From Bolinopsis microptera (lineage: Eukaryota; Ctenophora; Tentaculata; Lobata; Bolinopsidae): a stretch of DNA of 64,000 nt. The translations under genes and the position numbers were made by a program. The DNA lies in NCBI RefSeq assembly GCF_026151205.1, contig NC_087074.1:15544962-15608961 (forward strand). Direction: 5' to 3'. Below the pieces are notes generated by a model. That model made no database searches and was not told the origin of the DNA. It saw only the letters and a program-made list of their open reading frames with translations. This document shows, piece by piece, positions 38,401 to 44,870 of this stretch (position 1 is the first letter of the stretch; each line of letters opens with the position of its first letter).

Positions 38401-39053
38401 AGCAGCAAGCAACCCTCAATATTCTCCTCTGATACTGTTTCTAGTATCTCTACCAGCGCCTGTTAAATACACAGTTAGAAAAAATATCCCAGTAAATATT
38501 TATTTATTTGAATTCCAGATCGTTTCACCACATACAAATAAAAGTAAACTATACACTTACACTTCTGCACTGTATGACGGCAGGGGGGAGGTGATGCACT
38601 TTACCTTTTGTTTGGTGACGGCCTCCTTCTTGCCCAGCTTTCTGAACGAGGAGGAGAGGGTTGAGTCAACACTAGCAGCAGACTCGGCTCCATCCTTGCA
38701 GAACCCTAGACTTGGGGTGATGTTCACATTCTTACTTTGTAATAGCTGGGCTGCTCTCGAGCTTGACGAGGCCTGAGAGTGAAGGCCATTTAACAACTAA
38801 CACGTTTAAAACTGATGTCTTTCTTTGTATATACAATTCGTGTATTTATCTTCATGCGAAGGTTAGCAAAAACACATTCCCAGTTCCCAAACAAAATTGT
38901 TACGACAGCCTGGTCGCTTAACAACTTGAATAAATTACTATGTCTTTCTGATACACGTGATTATGTCAAGGTAAGTTTTGAAAGCAAATTGTTCATAACT
39001 CTCACCTGTAAGTTTCCTTTCGTTCTCTGAGATTGCTGCTGTTTTTTACCCAT
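1..39053 (-). CDS. LTN1: Listerin E3 ubiquitin-protein ligase, 5' part (12 exons, continues past left edge)
   Basis: Listerin ubiquitinates stalled nascent chains on 60S ribosomes in the cytosol. Exons, in transcript order: 39053-39006, 38772-38605, 38459-38370, 38233-38134, 37919-37789, 37490-37394, 31810-31695, 4000-3833, 2402-2262, 2115-2036, 1909-1792, 1666-1 (still open at the edge). All junctions are GT-AG and the frame stays continuous, giving about 974 residues. The N-terminus MGKKQQQSQRTKGNLQ, then SSSSRAAQLLQ, SSSFRKLGKKEAVTKQK, DNERKVRELSQQ and LAPYLGSIMG follow the listerin N-terminal HEAT-repeat region closely (human: RTKGNL, GRAAELL, LRKLSKKDVTTK, DHDRRVREATQQ, APYLKSLMG). Later exons are weaker matches but align in order. 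The C-terminal RWD and RING domains lie outside the window. Intron 7 is 27.7 kb and holds an opposite-strand lectin gene array. Intron 6 holds a 4.75-kb repeat element. The plus-strand open frames between 287 and 1556 are antisense shadows of the last exon. Confidence 0.9.
2480..3470 (+). mobile_element. Non-LTR retrotransposon 3' fragment (CR1/Jockey-like RT C-terminus)
   Basis: Two open frames (2488-2949 and about 2950-3467) join into one reverse-transcriptase C-terminal region if a single frameshift near 2947 is allowed; a TAA sits at the break. Hallmarks are the DLGV-x-W-x-H block, LYKSLVRSHLEYCCPLWN and SLQRRRERY, typical of CR1/L2/Jockey-type LINEs. It is 5'-truncated, lies in listerin intron 8 antisense to that gene, and is related to but clearly different from the copy at 6889-7826. 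It is dead as a protein-coding element. Confidence 0.8.
4235..4272. repeat. (TG)n(TCTG)n microsatellite
   Basis: About eight TG units are followed by four to five CTGT units. The repeat sits inside A+T-rich listerin intron sequence. The phrase AAGAGTTACGGG occurs beside it and again near 4459, suggesting an old repeat element. Confidence 0.8.
4622..4644. repeat. (GA)n microsatellite
   Basis: A pure GA run of about 11 units. No gene is seen between listerin exon 8 (4000) and the first lectin gene (6029), apart from the repeats listed. Confidence 0.8.
5123..5579. mobile_element. MITE-like element with poly(G) core
   Basis: The ends are inverted: GGGTCGTTCACATATTACGT at the left and the complement of GGGTCGTTCGCATATTACGT at the right, one mismatch in 20. 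Internal TTACGTAA-type motifs repeat. A run of 36 G lies at 5449-5484. No coding frame is credible and target-site duplication is unclear. It is probably a non-autonomous DNA transposon in listerin intron 7. Confidence 0.65.
5740..5960 (+). promoter_or_regulatory. Class I conserved upstream block, gene A
   Basis: Conserved block found upstream of A, B, C, E and F only. It begins at CACCCTGTAGCACATAATGA, continues through GAGCCCGACAATGAG and a GATAAGTA donor-like site, and ends at CTCTCATTAGACAATGG. The A copy lacks the TATA-like left flank seen upstream of C. Confidence 0.35.
6029..8162 (+). CDS. Gene A: secreted F-type-lectin-like plus sushi protein
   Basis: Predicted exons: 6029-6083 (signal peptide), 6187-6304 and 6543-6832 (lectin/discoidin-like domain), 7960-8162 (sushi/CCP). 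The sum is 666 nt, or 221 residues, in one frame if the last exon reads through its GT at 8137 to the TAA at 8160. An AATAAA follows at 8213. The start MNYLALFLLKVIINDKAIG is a short hydrophobic signal. The lectin domain has AIDG, WWMLTF, IKIYPR and MAEVEIYG, as in the F5/8C and fucolectin fold, but the usual adjacent Cys pair is replaced by YDYFSSY. The CCP has four Cys (RCLS, FSCPR, ATCQG, PRCLK). The intron before the CCP exon carries a LINE insertion on the opposite strand. Ligand unknown. Confidence 0.7.
6889..7826 (-). mobile_element. 5'-truncated LINE insertion (CR1/Jockey-like), open frame intact
   Basis: Against the uninterrupted intron in genes D and E (ATTTAAAATC then ACTATAAAGACGATAATTG), the insertion is bounded at about 6889 and 7826. 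Read on the minus strand it encodes about 290 residues of RT C-terminal sequence: DLGVLLSNDCSWTPH, KTMVRSRLEYCCPVWNPSK and SLQRRRERYILIHTWK. No stop interrupts it. The 3' end carries two ACCTAAAGT units, the microsatellite-like tail of CR1-type elements. The first ~30 residues of the 322-residue frame are host intron sequence, not LINE. Confidence 0.85.
8366..8570 (+). repeat. Downstream conserved tract, copy after gene A (degraded)
   Basis: One of four copies of a tract that can encode about 73 residues containing GWHYVDQPFFSHGQYYVEQS. This copy lacks the 48-bp left part containing the acceptor-like site and has a stop after CTTTAT where the other copies read CTTTGAC. Confidence 0.6.
8890..9100 (+). 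promoter_or_regulatory. Class I conserved upstream block, gene B
   Basis: Same block as upstream of A. The A+T motif reads GTGTAAATATAGC here, where gene C has GTATAAATATAGC, so a TATA-like box is degraded in this copy. Confidence 0.35.
9519..10809 (+). pseudogene. Gene B: F-type-lectin plus sushi gene, frameshifted
   Basis: The exon layout is that of E: 9519-9573, 9894-10010, 10135-10421, 10604-10809. The signal exon (MNYLVLFLLTVLINDKAMG), lectin exon 3 (including LCCSNYLNG) and sushi exon all stay open. Exon 2 is 117 nt instead of 118: ACATGGGAGAGG replaces the ACATGGGGAGAGG of gene E. The lost G shifts the frame and gives a TAG about 24 nt later, before the second half of the lectin domain. 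Splice sites are intact, so a transcript is still possible. A sequencing or assembly error in a G run is the main alternative. Confidence 0.75.
9655..9850 (+). repeat. Intron 1 insertion shared by B and E (copy 1)
   Basis: Intron 1 is 103 nt in A and F but 320 nt in B and 313 nt in E. The extra ~210 bp is a common insertion that starts near AGGAGCAGGCTTGCCACATA and has no coding frame. It supports B and E being a recent duplicate pair. It could be a SINE-like element. Confidence 0.6.
11036..11297 (+). repeat. Downstream conserved tract, copy after gene B
   Basis: Open for 73 codons from the GTG at 11076. It is preceded by a pyrimidine-rich stretch (TTCAACTCTTCTTTGTG) and an ACCGAG acceptor-like AG. 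If the sushi exon donor (phase 1) were spliced to that AG, the frame would continue as VTNREEGWHYVDQPFF. Whether it is a real C-terminal exon or just a duplicated repeat cannot be decided here. Confidence 0.5.
11600..11780 (+). promoter_or_regulatory. Class I conserved upstream block, gene C, with TATA-like box
   Basis: TATAAATATA at 11611-11620 is followed by the conserved CTTTACACCCTGTAGCACAT block and a TTGATAAGTAATG donor-like site. A short non-coding first exon followed by an intron ending at the acceptor near 12177 would fit. Confidence 0.4.
12212..15307 (+). CDS. Gene C: secreted PAN/apple-like plus sushi protein
   Basis: Predicted exons: 12212-12266 (signal peptide), 12480-12590 and 12725-12844 (apple-like module), 15099-15307 (sushi). 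All junctions are phase 1; the sum is 495 nt, or 164 residues. The middle module contains YWSKNAGKYLSSYSAG, SECLKRSDCGGITYE and SPSNEISW, resembling PAN/apple-like domains of invertebrate secreted proteins. The signal exon and sushi exon are near-identical to those of the lectin-bearing paralogues, so the lectin domain has been replaced. A 5'-truncated remnant of lectin exon 3 survives at about 13308-13464, next to LINE debris. A 1.47-kb DNA transposon sits in the last intron. The reading frame is unbroken. Confidence 0.65.
13060..13307 (+). mobile_element. LINE RT C-terminal fragment in gene C intron
   Basis: It translates, with one frameshift, to QLQLFQNAAPKAI and then YDH, HWLPISYRIQYKLLLLVYK and GPDYLSNMF. 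This is the HWLP-x-x-x-RI signature found near the end of L2/Rex/CR1-like reverse transcriptases. Its right edge abuts the truncated lectin exon 3 remnant, so its arrival may be tied to the loss of the lectin domain. Confidence 0.7.
13308..13464 (+). pseudogene. Lectin exon 3 remnant within gene C
   Basis: The last ~50 codons of the lectin exon (GTVQNTGGIREIVDVDRSGR through MAEVEIYGKIDG) remain. The acceptor and 5' half are missing. It is now intronic in gene C. Confidence 0.75.
13498..14966. mobile_element. Non-autonomous DNA transposon, 25-bp perfect inverted ends, TA target
   Basis: The ends at 13498-13522 and 14942-14966 are perfect 25-bp inverted repeats beginning CGGGTATCGGCC and running into CTTACAAAATGACA. 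TA flanks both sides (13496-13497 and 14967-14968). The empty site is seen at the same intron position of gene G (CACTATTATAAAAACG). The 16-mer GCCTYACAAAATGACA recurs ten times: direct at 13507, 13524, 13859, 13882, 14028, 14051 and 14412, inverted at 14591, 14759 and 14942. No transposase frame is present. TA duplication suggests the Tc1/mariner or a similar superfamily. Confidence 0.85.
15715..15850 (+). promoter_or_regulatory. Class II upstream block, gene D
   Basis: It contains GATCACATGGCCCTGAGCGA followed by CCAATAGAATTGG, an imperfect palindrome with a CCAAT box. The same block precedes G and H and occurs at 26993. TATATATA lies downstream near 16035. Confidence 0.35.
16286..18344 (+). 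CDS. Gene D: secreted protein, two F-type-lectin-like domains plus sushi
   Basis: Predicted exons: 16286-16340 (signal peptide), 16530-16638 and 16837-17129 (lectin 1), 17289-17406 and 17641-17927 (lectin 2), 18112-18344 (sushi, reading through to a TAG). The sum is 1,095 nt, or 364 residues. Lectin 1 keeps YPRDCCSGHLNG, the adjacent-Cys motif typical of F-type lectins. Lectin 2 has YPRVPGGGVLDG instead. Each lectin unit enters and leaves in phase 1, which explains how a second copy could be added without breaking the frame. It is near-identical to G. AATAAA follows at about 18366. Likely secreted; sugar specificity unknown. Confidence 0.7.
18532..18789 (+). repeat. Downstream conserved tract, copy after gene D
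   Basis: A 72-codon version of the tract after B. It differs by a 3-nt deletion (KKALP for KKQALP) that keeps the frame, and it retains the acceptor-like ACCGAG. Confidence 0.5.
19080..19290 (+). promoter_or_regulatory. Class I conserved upstream block, gene E
   Basis: As upstream of B, with the same degraded TGTAAATATAG motif. The 3' splice site normally found just before the start-codon exon has changed here to TTTAAAG. Confidence 0.3.
19712..20995 (+). CDS. Gene E: secreted F-type-lectin-like plus sushi protein
   Basis: Predicted exons: 19712-19766, 20080-20197, 20322-20608, 20793-20995; 663 nt, 220 residues, no interruptions. The signal MNYLVLFLLTVLINDKAMG is cut around the exon junction. 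The lectin domain reads AENAIDGNTSNRW, WWMLTFPTPVFISSIKIYPR, then LCCSNYLNG, retaining the Cys pair. The sushi exon has the four expected Cys. This is the intact duplicate of pseudogene B and can serve as the reference for the deletion there. AATAAA follows at about 21045. Confidence 0.72.
19840..20045 (+). repeat. Intron 1 insertion shared by B and E (copy 2)
   Basis: Counterpart of 9655-9850, with about ten small differences. Confidence 0.6.
21215..21478 (+). repeat. Downstream conserved tract, copy after gene E
   Basis: A 75-codon version. A 6-nt gain (LIDNIVCMQRS for LIDNCTQRS) again keeps the frame. Confidence 0.5.
21770..21985 (+). promoter_or_regulatory. Class I conserved upstream block, gene F, with A+T-rich TATA-like run
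   Basis: A TATA/AAATATA-rich run precedes CTTTACACCCTGTAGCACAT, as upstream of gene C. Confidence 0.35.
22396..23473 (+). CDS. Gene F: secreted F-type-lectin-like plus sushi protein
   Basis: Predicted exons: 22396-22450, 22554-22671, 22796-23082, 23265-23473; 669 nt, 222 residues. The signal starts MNDLVLFLLIVLMNDKAIG. Intron 1 is 103 nt and resembles that of A rather than E. The lectin domain retains LCCSNYLNG and MAEVEIYG. The sushi exon ends in a read-through tail like that of C. By position F is the duplicate of C, yet it carries the standard lectin module, so one of the two was converted after duplication. GAATAAA follows near 23594. Confidence 0.72.
23835..23990 (+). promoter_or_regulatory. 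Class II upstream block, gene G
   Basis: GATCACATGGCCCTGAGCGA and CCAATAGAATTGG at about 23943-23974, nearly identical to the block upstream of D. Confidence 0.35.
24445..26500 (+). CDS. Gene G: secreted protein, two F-type-lectin-like domains plus sushi
   Basis: Predicted exons: 24445-24499, 24689-24797, 24994-25286, 25446-25563, 25812-26098, 26283-26500; 1,080 nt, 359 residues. It is almost identical to D through both lectin domains (DCCSGHLNG in the first, VPDGGVLDG in the second). The tail after the sushi exon differs: KTGKYLKNKSLSVNC and a TAG, with AATAAA overlapping the last codons. The flank after the gene no longer matches the rest of the array, so the duplication ends here. Confidence 0.72.
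26501..27639. other. Intergenic stretch after gene G, no gene seen
   Basis: A+T-rich sequence with a degenerate copy of the class II block (GATCACATGGCCCTAAGCGA plus CCAATAGAATGAG near 26993-27033). Short open frames have no recognisable content. A decayed lectin gene upstream region is possible. Confidence 0.5.
27640..28420. repeat. Two-register minisatellite (62-bp then 28-bp units)
   Basis: About ten units of ~62 bp begin AGTGATGTTTATCG and end in the palindrome CTAGTACT-ATTC-AGTACTAG. From about 28226 roughly seven 28-bp units (ACTGCAGGGGCTAGTACT plus ATTCAGTACT) repeat only the right half. Copies are nearly identical, implying recent expansion. The array lies between genes G and H. Confidence 0.9.
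28660..28765 (+). promoter_or_regulatory. Class II upstream block, gene H (divergent)
   Basis: GATCACATGGCTCTTAAG and CCAATAGAATTG at 28713-28752 match the blocks before D and G, indicating common ancestry of the upstream regions. Confidence 0.35.
29166..31384 (+). CDS. Gene H: secreted multidomain protein with ephrin-receptor-like and lectin-like domains
   Basis: Predicted exons: 29166-29229 (signal, MRYFYLIVLMVLMYNEARC), 29398-29862 (about 155-residue domain, not recognised; contains WLAYHNLDYG and DWTLFKLKRK), 30037-30204 (Cys-rich, CDECPENTYN and CTSCPDN, like GCC2/ephrin-receptor repeats), 30593-30997 (discoidin/F-lectin-like, VSRVKITNRLDYANYLP and ISELEIYHYTG), 31160-31330 (six-Cys module ending GACIKI), 31380-31384. 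The sum is 1,278 nt, or 425 residues, every junction phase 1. The last intron is only 49 nt. A TGA at 31382 and AATAAA at 31422 close the gene. It sits 0.3 kb from listerin exon 7 on the other strand. Confidence 0.65.
31432..31694. other. Gap between gene H poly(A) signal and listerin exon 7
   Basis: A+T-rich. It holds only the listerin intron 7 donor side. No gene seen. Confidence 0.5.
32587..32760. repeat. 20-bp tandem repeat (GGACATTGGCGGACTCGGAC)
   Basis: About five close copies followed by diverged GGACATTNGNGGACAT variants. The diverged variants recur at about 33950 and 35210, marking the left edge of each larger unit. Confidence 0.85.
33411..33828 (+). mobile_element. RTE-like LINE 3' fragment with target duplication
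   Basis: The frame reads LLYGSETWTVS, MLRMALNIDW, RRMRLAGHLARHEEL and RRRGRPHLTYIDILRKDTG, the C-terminal end of RTE/craTE-type LINEs. GTGATTAGAATT occurs immediately before (33399-33410) and after (33829-33840), a 12-bp target duplication. The 3' tail is a short TAAGTCGAG repeat. It is a 418-bp 5'-truncated insertion into the satellite element. Confidence 0.85.
33857..36230. repeat. About 1.25-kb higher-order tandem duplication inside the satellite element
   Basis: A non-satellite leader starting AATCACATGACAATTCTAAT occurs at 33857 and again at 35110. It is followed in both by the same series of GGACATT units and purine words. The offset is 1,253 bp. A partial third unit begins near 32696 without the leader. 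Confidence 0.8.
37566..37779. repeat. 107-bp tandem duplication beside a listerin splice donor
   Basis: Two essentially identical 107-bp copies (37566-37672 and 37673-37779) begin ATTCAAGCGACACAATG. They lie in listerin intron 5 and the second stops about ten bases short of the exon 5 donor at 37788. Confidence 0.9.
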
Positions 39054-39572
39054 CTATCATATACACTTACTACACTAGAAAACAGGGATTAAAAGTTGTG
39101 GCTGCGTCGAGCTTCATTTGAGTACTTCATCGCTCTTTTAAAATATTTATAGTTTAATTATTGGTTGTCTGGTATGTACTTTATTTCTACAAATCTAGAC
39201 GAAAATTATTTGTACACTTACGTGAAATCAAACTTCCGGTTTTTCAACCTTTTCAAAAAAACAATTTATAAAATTTTCAGACAAAATTCGAGCAATAAAT
39301 AGCCTCATTGCGAGTAAGAAAATATGGTTTATTCTACCTATACACACTAGGTAAAATGATAAAAATTTAACATTCTATTCACACCCTGGCAATTATCTTT
39401 ATACAAACCCCTCGATTCGTTCAAATTAACTTAACAAAAATACTTGCTTTATCAGAGCAAAGTATAGTATTTTAAAAACGAAATTATCAATCAATAATGC
39501 TTATCCGTAAATGATAATATTTATATCATTATTATCGCAAAAGCAGATTCTCAGCCGAACCAGTGGTTGTTA

Positions 39573-42079
39573 TCAGCCGAACCAGTGGTTATCCTGACAG
39601 TCTGGTGTCCACTCAGTTACACAGATCCAGCACCAAGAGAACTTACAACGTGCCACCGGGCACTCCATGTGCATACACCCTCCACTTTTCTCTATCGGCG
39701 TTCTGGGGCACGTGATCAATAAAGCCAGGTGATTATTAATAGTAATGATAGCCAATCAAGCCTCTCGAAATTTTACACAACTAAAAGACAATTTGACGAT
39801 GACAACATGGTCATAACATTTGACAGGTTCTAGAACCTACCCGCACTGAGGACAAGGTTTAGTAGTGTTCCGTATAGTGCTGGCAGACTCAGTGTCGTAC
39901 TTAGAGAGGGACATGTTGACTGCGTAGTGGCTCAGTACGTTGCTGTTTGATGCGGCCATGTCTCCCAGACTGTTTGTACACAGCTCTTCTCCGTGGTATT
40001 TCTCTTTACACAGCACACAGAAATGTAACTGAGAGAGAGGGGATGGTTCAGAGAAGAAGTAGAGAGTGATTAAATAAACTGAAATCTGCAACATATGGAC
40101 AAGTGAGGAGGTGATATAATGGATAAAATTATGATTATCCCCCGAAATTTATGCATCATTGCAGTATAGCTCATATTATGATATTCATACAAACCCTACT
40201 ATAACTACCAGCATGATGGAAGATCTTACAAAGAATGACCAGTGTGTTGATAACTAACCTTACATTCAGAACACTCAACATGATGGGTCTGTTCGGTCTC
40301 ATCCTCCAGGAATATTCCCATACCACAGTTAGTACCAGGACACAGCACACCTGAGTAATGGTAACAGCTAAAACAACACACACGTTCAAGCTAAATATTG
40401 TAGGAAAATTAAAAATTGAAACTCAGGTACTGATTATAAATCAGTATTATAAATCAGTATTGCAGTAAAATTGGAAGTAAACAACATACCTCCCATCTTC
40501 AAAAGACACTCTTCAGCTCCAAACTGTTTGTAACGCTCATAATTCTCAGGTCCCATAATACCAAAGTGATGTACATCCAACACATAGGCTGATCTACATT
40601 CAGAGTCAAAACCTGAGGCAAATTTTGTGTTAAATGTAAATATTATATTATATTATGATACTTTCGACAAAATTTAATGGTGAGTAAAAAGTTCTATAAG
40701 TACTTTGTAAAGAACGTCTCATCTAACAAAAGTACAGTAAAAGTCCAGACCTGGACAAGAGAGAGTGTAGCCCGCTGTCTCGTGCTCCACAAACTGTCTT
40801 GAGTTAAGCTGGTGTAAACAGTAAGACTCAAAACAAGAGATACACATTGCATGGTTTGAGGGGCACGGGAACACTATTACAGGGTTACTGAAATGTTTAG
40901 AAACATGTTTTAGTACTGAATAGCAACTCATTGGGAAATTGAAGAGTTTAATTATACAATATAATTATACTATAGAATTGACAGAGTGATATGACGTAGG
41001 TAATTTAAGTTATTGCTATGTCAACGATTATAACACTTAACAGATAACAGGCTCAGAAATGTAGCACTTAAAACCTGTCTTCATCCAAACAGGTCATGCA
41101 GGACACTTTCAGGAAGTTGTTTCTGACATGTGGCAGCGGTACCACGTGATCATGATCCTGTCCCTCATGTCCCCGACACTTGAAGTAAAACTCCGGCTGA
41201 GCACCACTGCAACCCCGCGTGTGACAAACCCCCTGAATCCTCCCTTTTTCCAGGATATCTGACCACTGCTGAGGTTCTGTCGTCAGGACTATCTTGTCCT
41301 CACGACATCCAACACATCTGATTCTGAGTTTCCCAGGTTTCACTGCTCCACAAACTCTTCTACATAGGACGAAGTATGTCGGAACACTTGATTTACCAGA
41401 TGGGTCTGATCCTAGTGAACTCACCCTGGAAAATTATCTTCTTATAAAATTTTACTCTCTACTGTTATAATAACCCCTTTTATATTTCATCAAAAGGTTT
41501 TAACAAAAATGAACCAAGAAGTGAAAACGATGTAGTTTAAAATGAATATTTTTACTTTTGAAGGTGGAGAGGTGTTCTTGGTTCCAAGTGTCTTCCCTTG
41601 AAGGCATGAACAACTGTTTGACTCTGGATATCCATGTCCTGAAACCGTAGATCATAATAATATGAAAATTAGCTAGATGTACACCAACTAATGATTTATC
41701 AACAGTCCAGTGTCCAGTGAACATCTATCAAGCAGTTTTGTAAACTTTGTGATATTAAAATATGTTATTACCAATCACTCCGATTAAAGATTACCTTCAA
41801 CTTTTGGTGATCATGTAACTCTTTCCCAGCAAAAATAATCCTGACTTCACCAGCTCTTATATTATTTGTCTTCGATATCTCTGTTCTGAAATCATATCAT
41901 GAGATATATAATCGAAACTTGATAGTTTCATTCATTCAAACTTTACAGGGAGGCATTGTTTTATTGTCTATACTATCGAAAACCACATACCTAATATCAT
42001 GAACAGTGCTGGAGCTGTTGACTGTAATAGGAACTGTTGAACTGTTAAACTTTACAAACACATGCATGTCAGAATCCAT
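39573..42079 (-). CDS. PRKN: Parkin, RBR E3 ubiquitin ligase
   Basis: Nine exons: 42079-41991, 41885-41795, 41638-41556, 41425-41075, 40887-40751, 40612-40490, 40350-40259, 40028-39841, 39702-39573; 1,284 nt, 427 residues (human 465). The order is Ubl (MHVFVKFNSS, RIIFAGKEL), a short linker, RING0 (PTYFVLCRRVCGAVKPGKLR), RING1 (SCMTCLDEDR, HAMCISCFESYC), IBR (GGVLCPGTNCG, LCKEKYHGEELC), a repressor-like segment, and RING2 with catalytic Cys in SGGCMHM. The C-terminus NHWFG matches human HWFDV. Parkin acts with PINK1 on damaged mitochondria. The Glu of the human C431/H433/E444 triad is Ser here (KFSWCWIC). The start is the first Met before the Ubl. It lies tail-to-head just upstream of listerin on the same strand. 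Confidence 0.95.
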
Positions 42080-42401
42080 AGTTTTACTGCAGTAGGAAAA
42101 TTTGTCTAGTTAGATGATGAACATAAAATGACACACAAACCAAATACATTCCTCCGACATTGTAACAATCAAAATAACATTTATTATACCTACTTCATAA
42201 TTAACTGAATTATACAGAGTAAGTTGTTGTACTAATATTAGGTTTATTTAGGTTAATTTCTTCTTCACCGATGGCCTGCTTTAGATAATTCTATGTGATG
42301 TTACTGAGTGCCTACAACTGTTATCTCATCAAAGACGTCGATTCATCTGAATCACAGTAACCTCTTTGTAAAGTATAGTATAGTAAAGCATAGTATGATA
42401 C

Positions 42402-42638
42402 CAGTGGCGTAACGTTGCCTGTTCCCCCCGCCGAAAAAGCGCCCCCTGTTGGCGCCACCTCACCTTTTGGTGCCCCTCCTTATAATGTGTGTATCCCTAG
42501 CAAAACGTGCAGTTTTGCTAGTACTTAAGTTAAGTTTTCGAAATTGTCCCACATTCAAACGACGATTTGGTGCCCCCCTCAGACGCCCCCCCCCCCCCCC
42601 ACACAGCGGGGTCAGCGGGGCCCTTCGTTACCCCACTG
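42402..42638. mobile_element. hAT-type MITE
   Basis: The ends CAGTGGCGTAACG and the complement of CAGTGGGGTAACG are inverted. The flanks TATGATAC and TATGATAT fit an 8-bp target duplication with one change. It is 237 bp, includes a run of about 15 C, and has no coding content. Confidence 0.7.
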
Positions 42639-43001
42639 TATGATATTATGGATTGCAGGGTACCCTTAGTATAGTGTCTTACACGATTCTTTTTGGCATG
42701 GCCCCTTCTATTCAGATTTAACCAAGGCTTTCCTAATCATTGAGCTGACTCAACCGAGGAGATTTTACACAAATGTATAATGTAGCAATGGAATCCTTAT
42801 TATAGCGTTCTGAACAGTGAACAAGGACCCTCTGCTTGAGACTTGAAAGGCGGAATTGTTAACCATTCGGCCTTTTAGTCTTTAAACTTTTTACATGCAT
42901 ATCCTTTCTAATTACACTGCCACTCTTGCAGCTCTATTTTTCTAGCTACGCACTGAAGTGCAGTGTGAATACATGAAGTAGAACTGCTCTGAGATTATAT
43001 A

Positions 43002-43768
43002 CAGGGTGGGCCAAAAGTCAGTGTGCAAACGTTGGGTCTTATACCTCCGCCGTGTTTTATATTTGAGAGCTGTTGCTTTGCAGATGGCATACTGTACTTA
43101 CTGGTTCGAGGATTCCGTCGTCAAAATTTGAAAATTCGAATATTTTAGACCACGCCCATTCAATATTAAAACACCTATATTGTTTTCTCTGAACATGCTG
43201 AACGCCTAATTTTTTCAGAGACGGTAGATTATCAAATGTTGCATATGATCCGAAAACATGAGGCAAAACGGATTAGAAATGACGAAGTTATCAAGCATTT
43301 TGTGTATCTCGTTAACAAAATTGACTGGGTGATTATGTGACACCGTGACACGACACCTTAATTGGGCACCCTTAACAATTCCCATAATGTTTAACGGGGT
43401 AGTTAACAGGGGCACCTTATCACGTGATTAGGTAAACCAATCACCTGATCACACGTAATGAATAAACTCGTTATGCTTCATATCTCGGTCATCTGAGAAG
43501 CTACAGTTCTAATTCTTTCAGGACAAACGTAATTCGAATGGCCAAACACAATTCAATAACATTTAGCTTGATCCGACTATCTAAACTATCAAATAAATGT
43601 GAAAATGAACCTCCATTTGAAAAAAATGAACGCGAATATTTTTCGAGTTGACAAATTCCTCGAACCAGTGGTGGTACTAAGTCATACCAGAAGGAAGTAT
43701 TTCAATTGAGCACTCAGTGACTGAGCTATTAAGGCCAACGTTTGCACACTGACTTTTGGCCCACCCTG
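43002..43768. mobile_element. Tc1/mariner-type MITE, perfect 34-bp inverted ends
   Basis: 43002-43035 and 43735-43768 are exact inverted repeats starting CAGGGTGGGCCAAAAGTCAG, flanked by TA on both sides. The element is 767 bp with no intact transposase frame. The end sequence resembles mariner-like elements. Confidence 0.88.
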
Positions 43769-44024
43769 TACTTTTGCTTAGTAAAACAGCTTTTCCAACA
43801 AAAATATTTAAAGCCATTATCCATTATCAATTATATGGAAAAATTATTCAAACAATATACACATAATATAGCAATGACCCTATATAAAAATTCTTTAAAA
43901 ATGGTACAAATTTTAAAAACTCAAGGTAAAACTAAAAACCCTTTGCAATAATATATAACAAATCCACATCACAACAAAAAGCAGTTTAGACCCCCATACC
44001 ATCCAACAAGCACTCAATGACCTT

Positions 44025-44255
44025 TTAGGGTTTAGGAGTGTTGATCAGGTTAAGGTCCAAATCACGTATTGCCGTGGGTGGAAGAGTTCTGGTACCTCTG
44101 TATCCCCTGATAGAGATTATACAGGTTCTGAGTAGATCAAAGCGCAGTCTGCGTCTGACAAATGACATCACATCACAATACCGTTGGCCTTTCTTAAGGC
44201 TGATCTTTTCAGCGAGATGTTTTAGGAACTGAGAAGCCTCAACTACCATTATCAA
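44025..44255 (-). mobile_element. Possible retroelement protein relic
   Basis: The minus-strand frame contains FVRRRLRFDLLRTCIISIRG, resembling a short conserved motif seen near the end of many invertebrate retroelement polyproteins. Nothing else in the frame is recognised and no ends are visible. Confidence 0.3.
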
Positions 44256-44459
44256 TTATATTGCTTTAAACTGATTCCCCGGAGCTAAAGGAATCAGTTT
44301 CGAATTCCTGACCAACCTCAGGATTTTATAAAACGATGTTTTCCTTTCATTTTCATAATCGTCCTGTATTTCATCCTGATACTGGCAATAGGGCCAAATG
44401 ATCGGTTCAAAGTTTCACATAGCCATGTGTATACGCGTACTGCGTGACGCGCTTGTTTC

Positions 44460-44870
44460 ACAGGTAGAATAATTCCTTGCCGCCTTCGGTGGTCGCGCGC
44501 TACTACAAGCGAAAGGGCTCTGGTTAGAGCAAGTTTAAATTTGACACAAATTTTATATTGATGTACGTAACCCTTTTTCGCGCTGCGCGGCGCGCGCGCG
44601 GCGGCCTCCGGCCACAGAAAAGGGTACAGTGCCAATTGTTAATTGCACTACTTTTACGCAAAATTTACGCGGCTCTATTATAAAATTTAACCATATTTTA
44701 ATGTAATTACTGAAAATGACGCTTGAGTTGATGTGGGCGCGCGTTGTCATACGTTGCTTGACCCGCCGCGCACGAAGTGCGCGGCTCCCCAGCTGTATCG
44801 TTAGGACGATAAAGTGAAACGACTGTCGACTGTGGGGTCGCAACGTGATACAAAGCGCGCGTATCTAAAC
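44460..44870. other. G+C-rich island with CGCG hairpins
   Basis: In otherwise A+T-rich DNA this stretch holds CGCGCTGCGCGGCGCGCG, GGCCTCCGGCC and the hairpin CCGCGCAC-GAA-GTGCGCGG. The open frames in it look compositional. It could be a MITE or a decayed element. No function seen. Confidence 0.45.

Noticed and set aside
44556-44843. Horizontally acquired bacterial segment suggested by high G+C
   Set aside because: The G+C comes from short CGCG and GGCC hairpins, not from coding sequence. No bacterial gene is readable.
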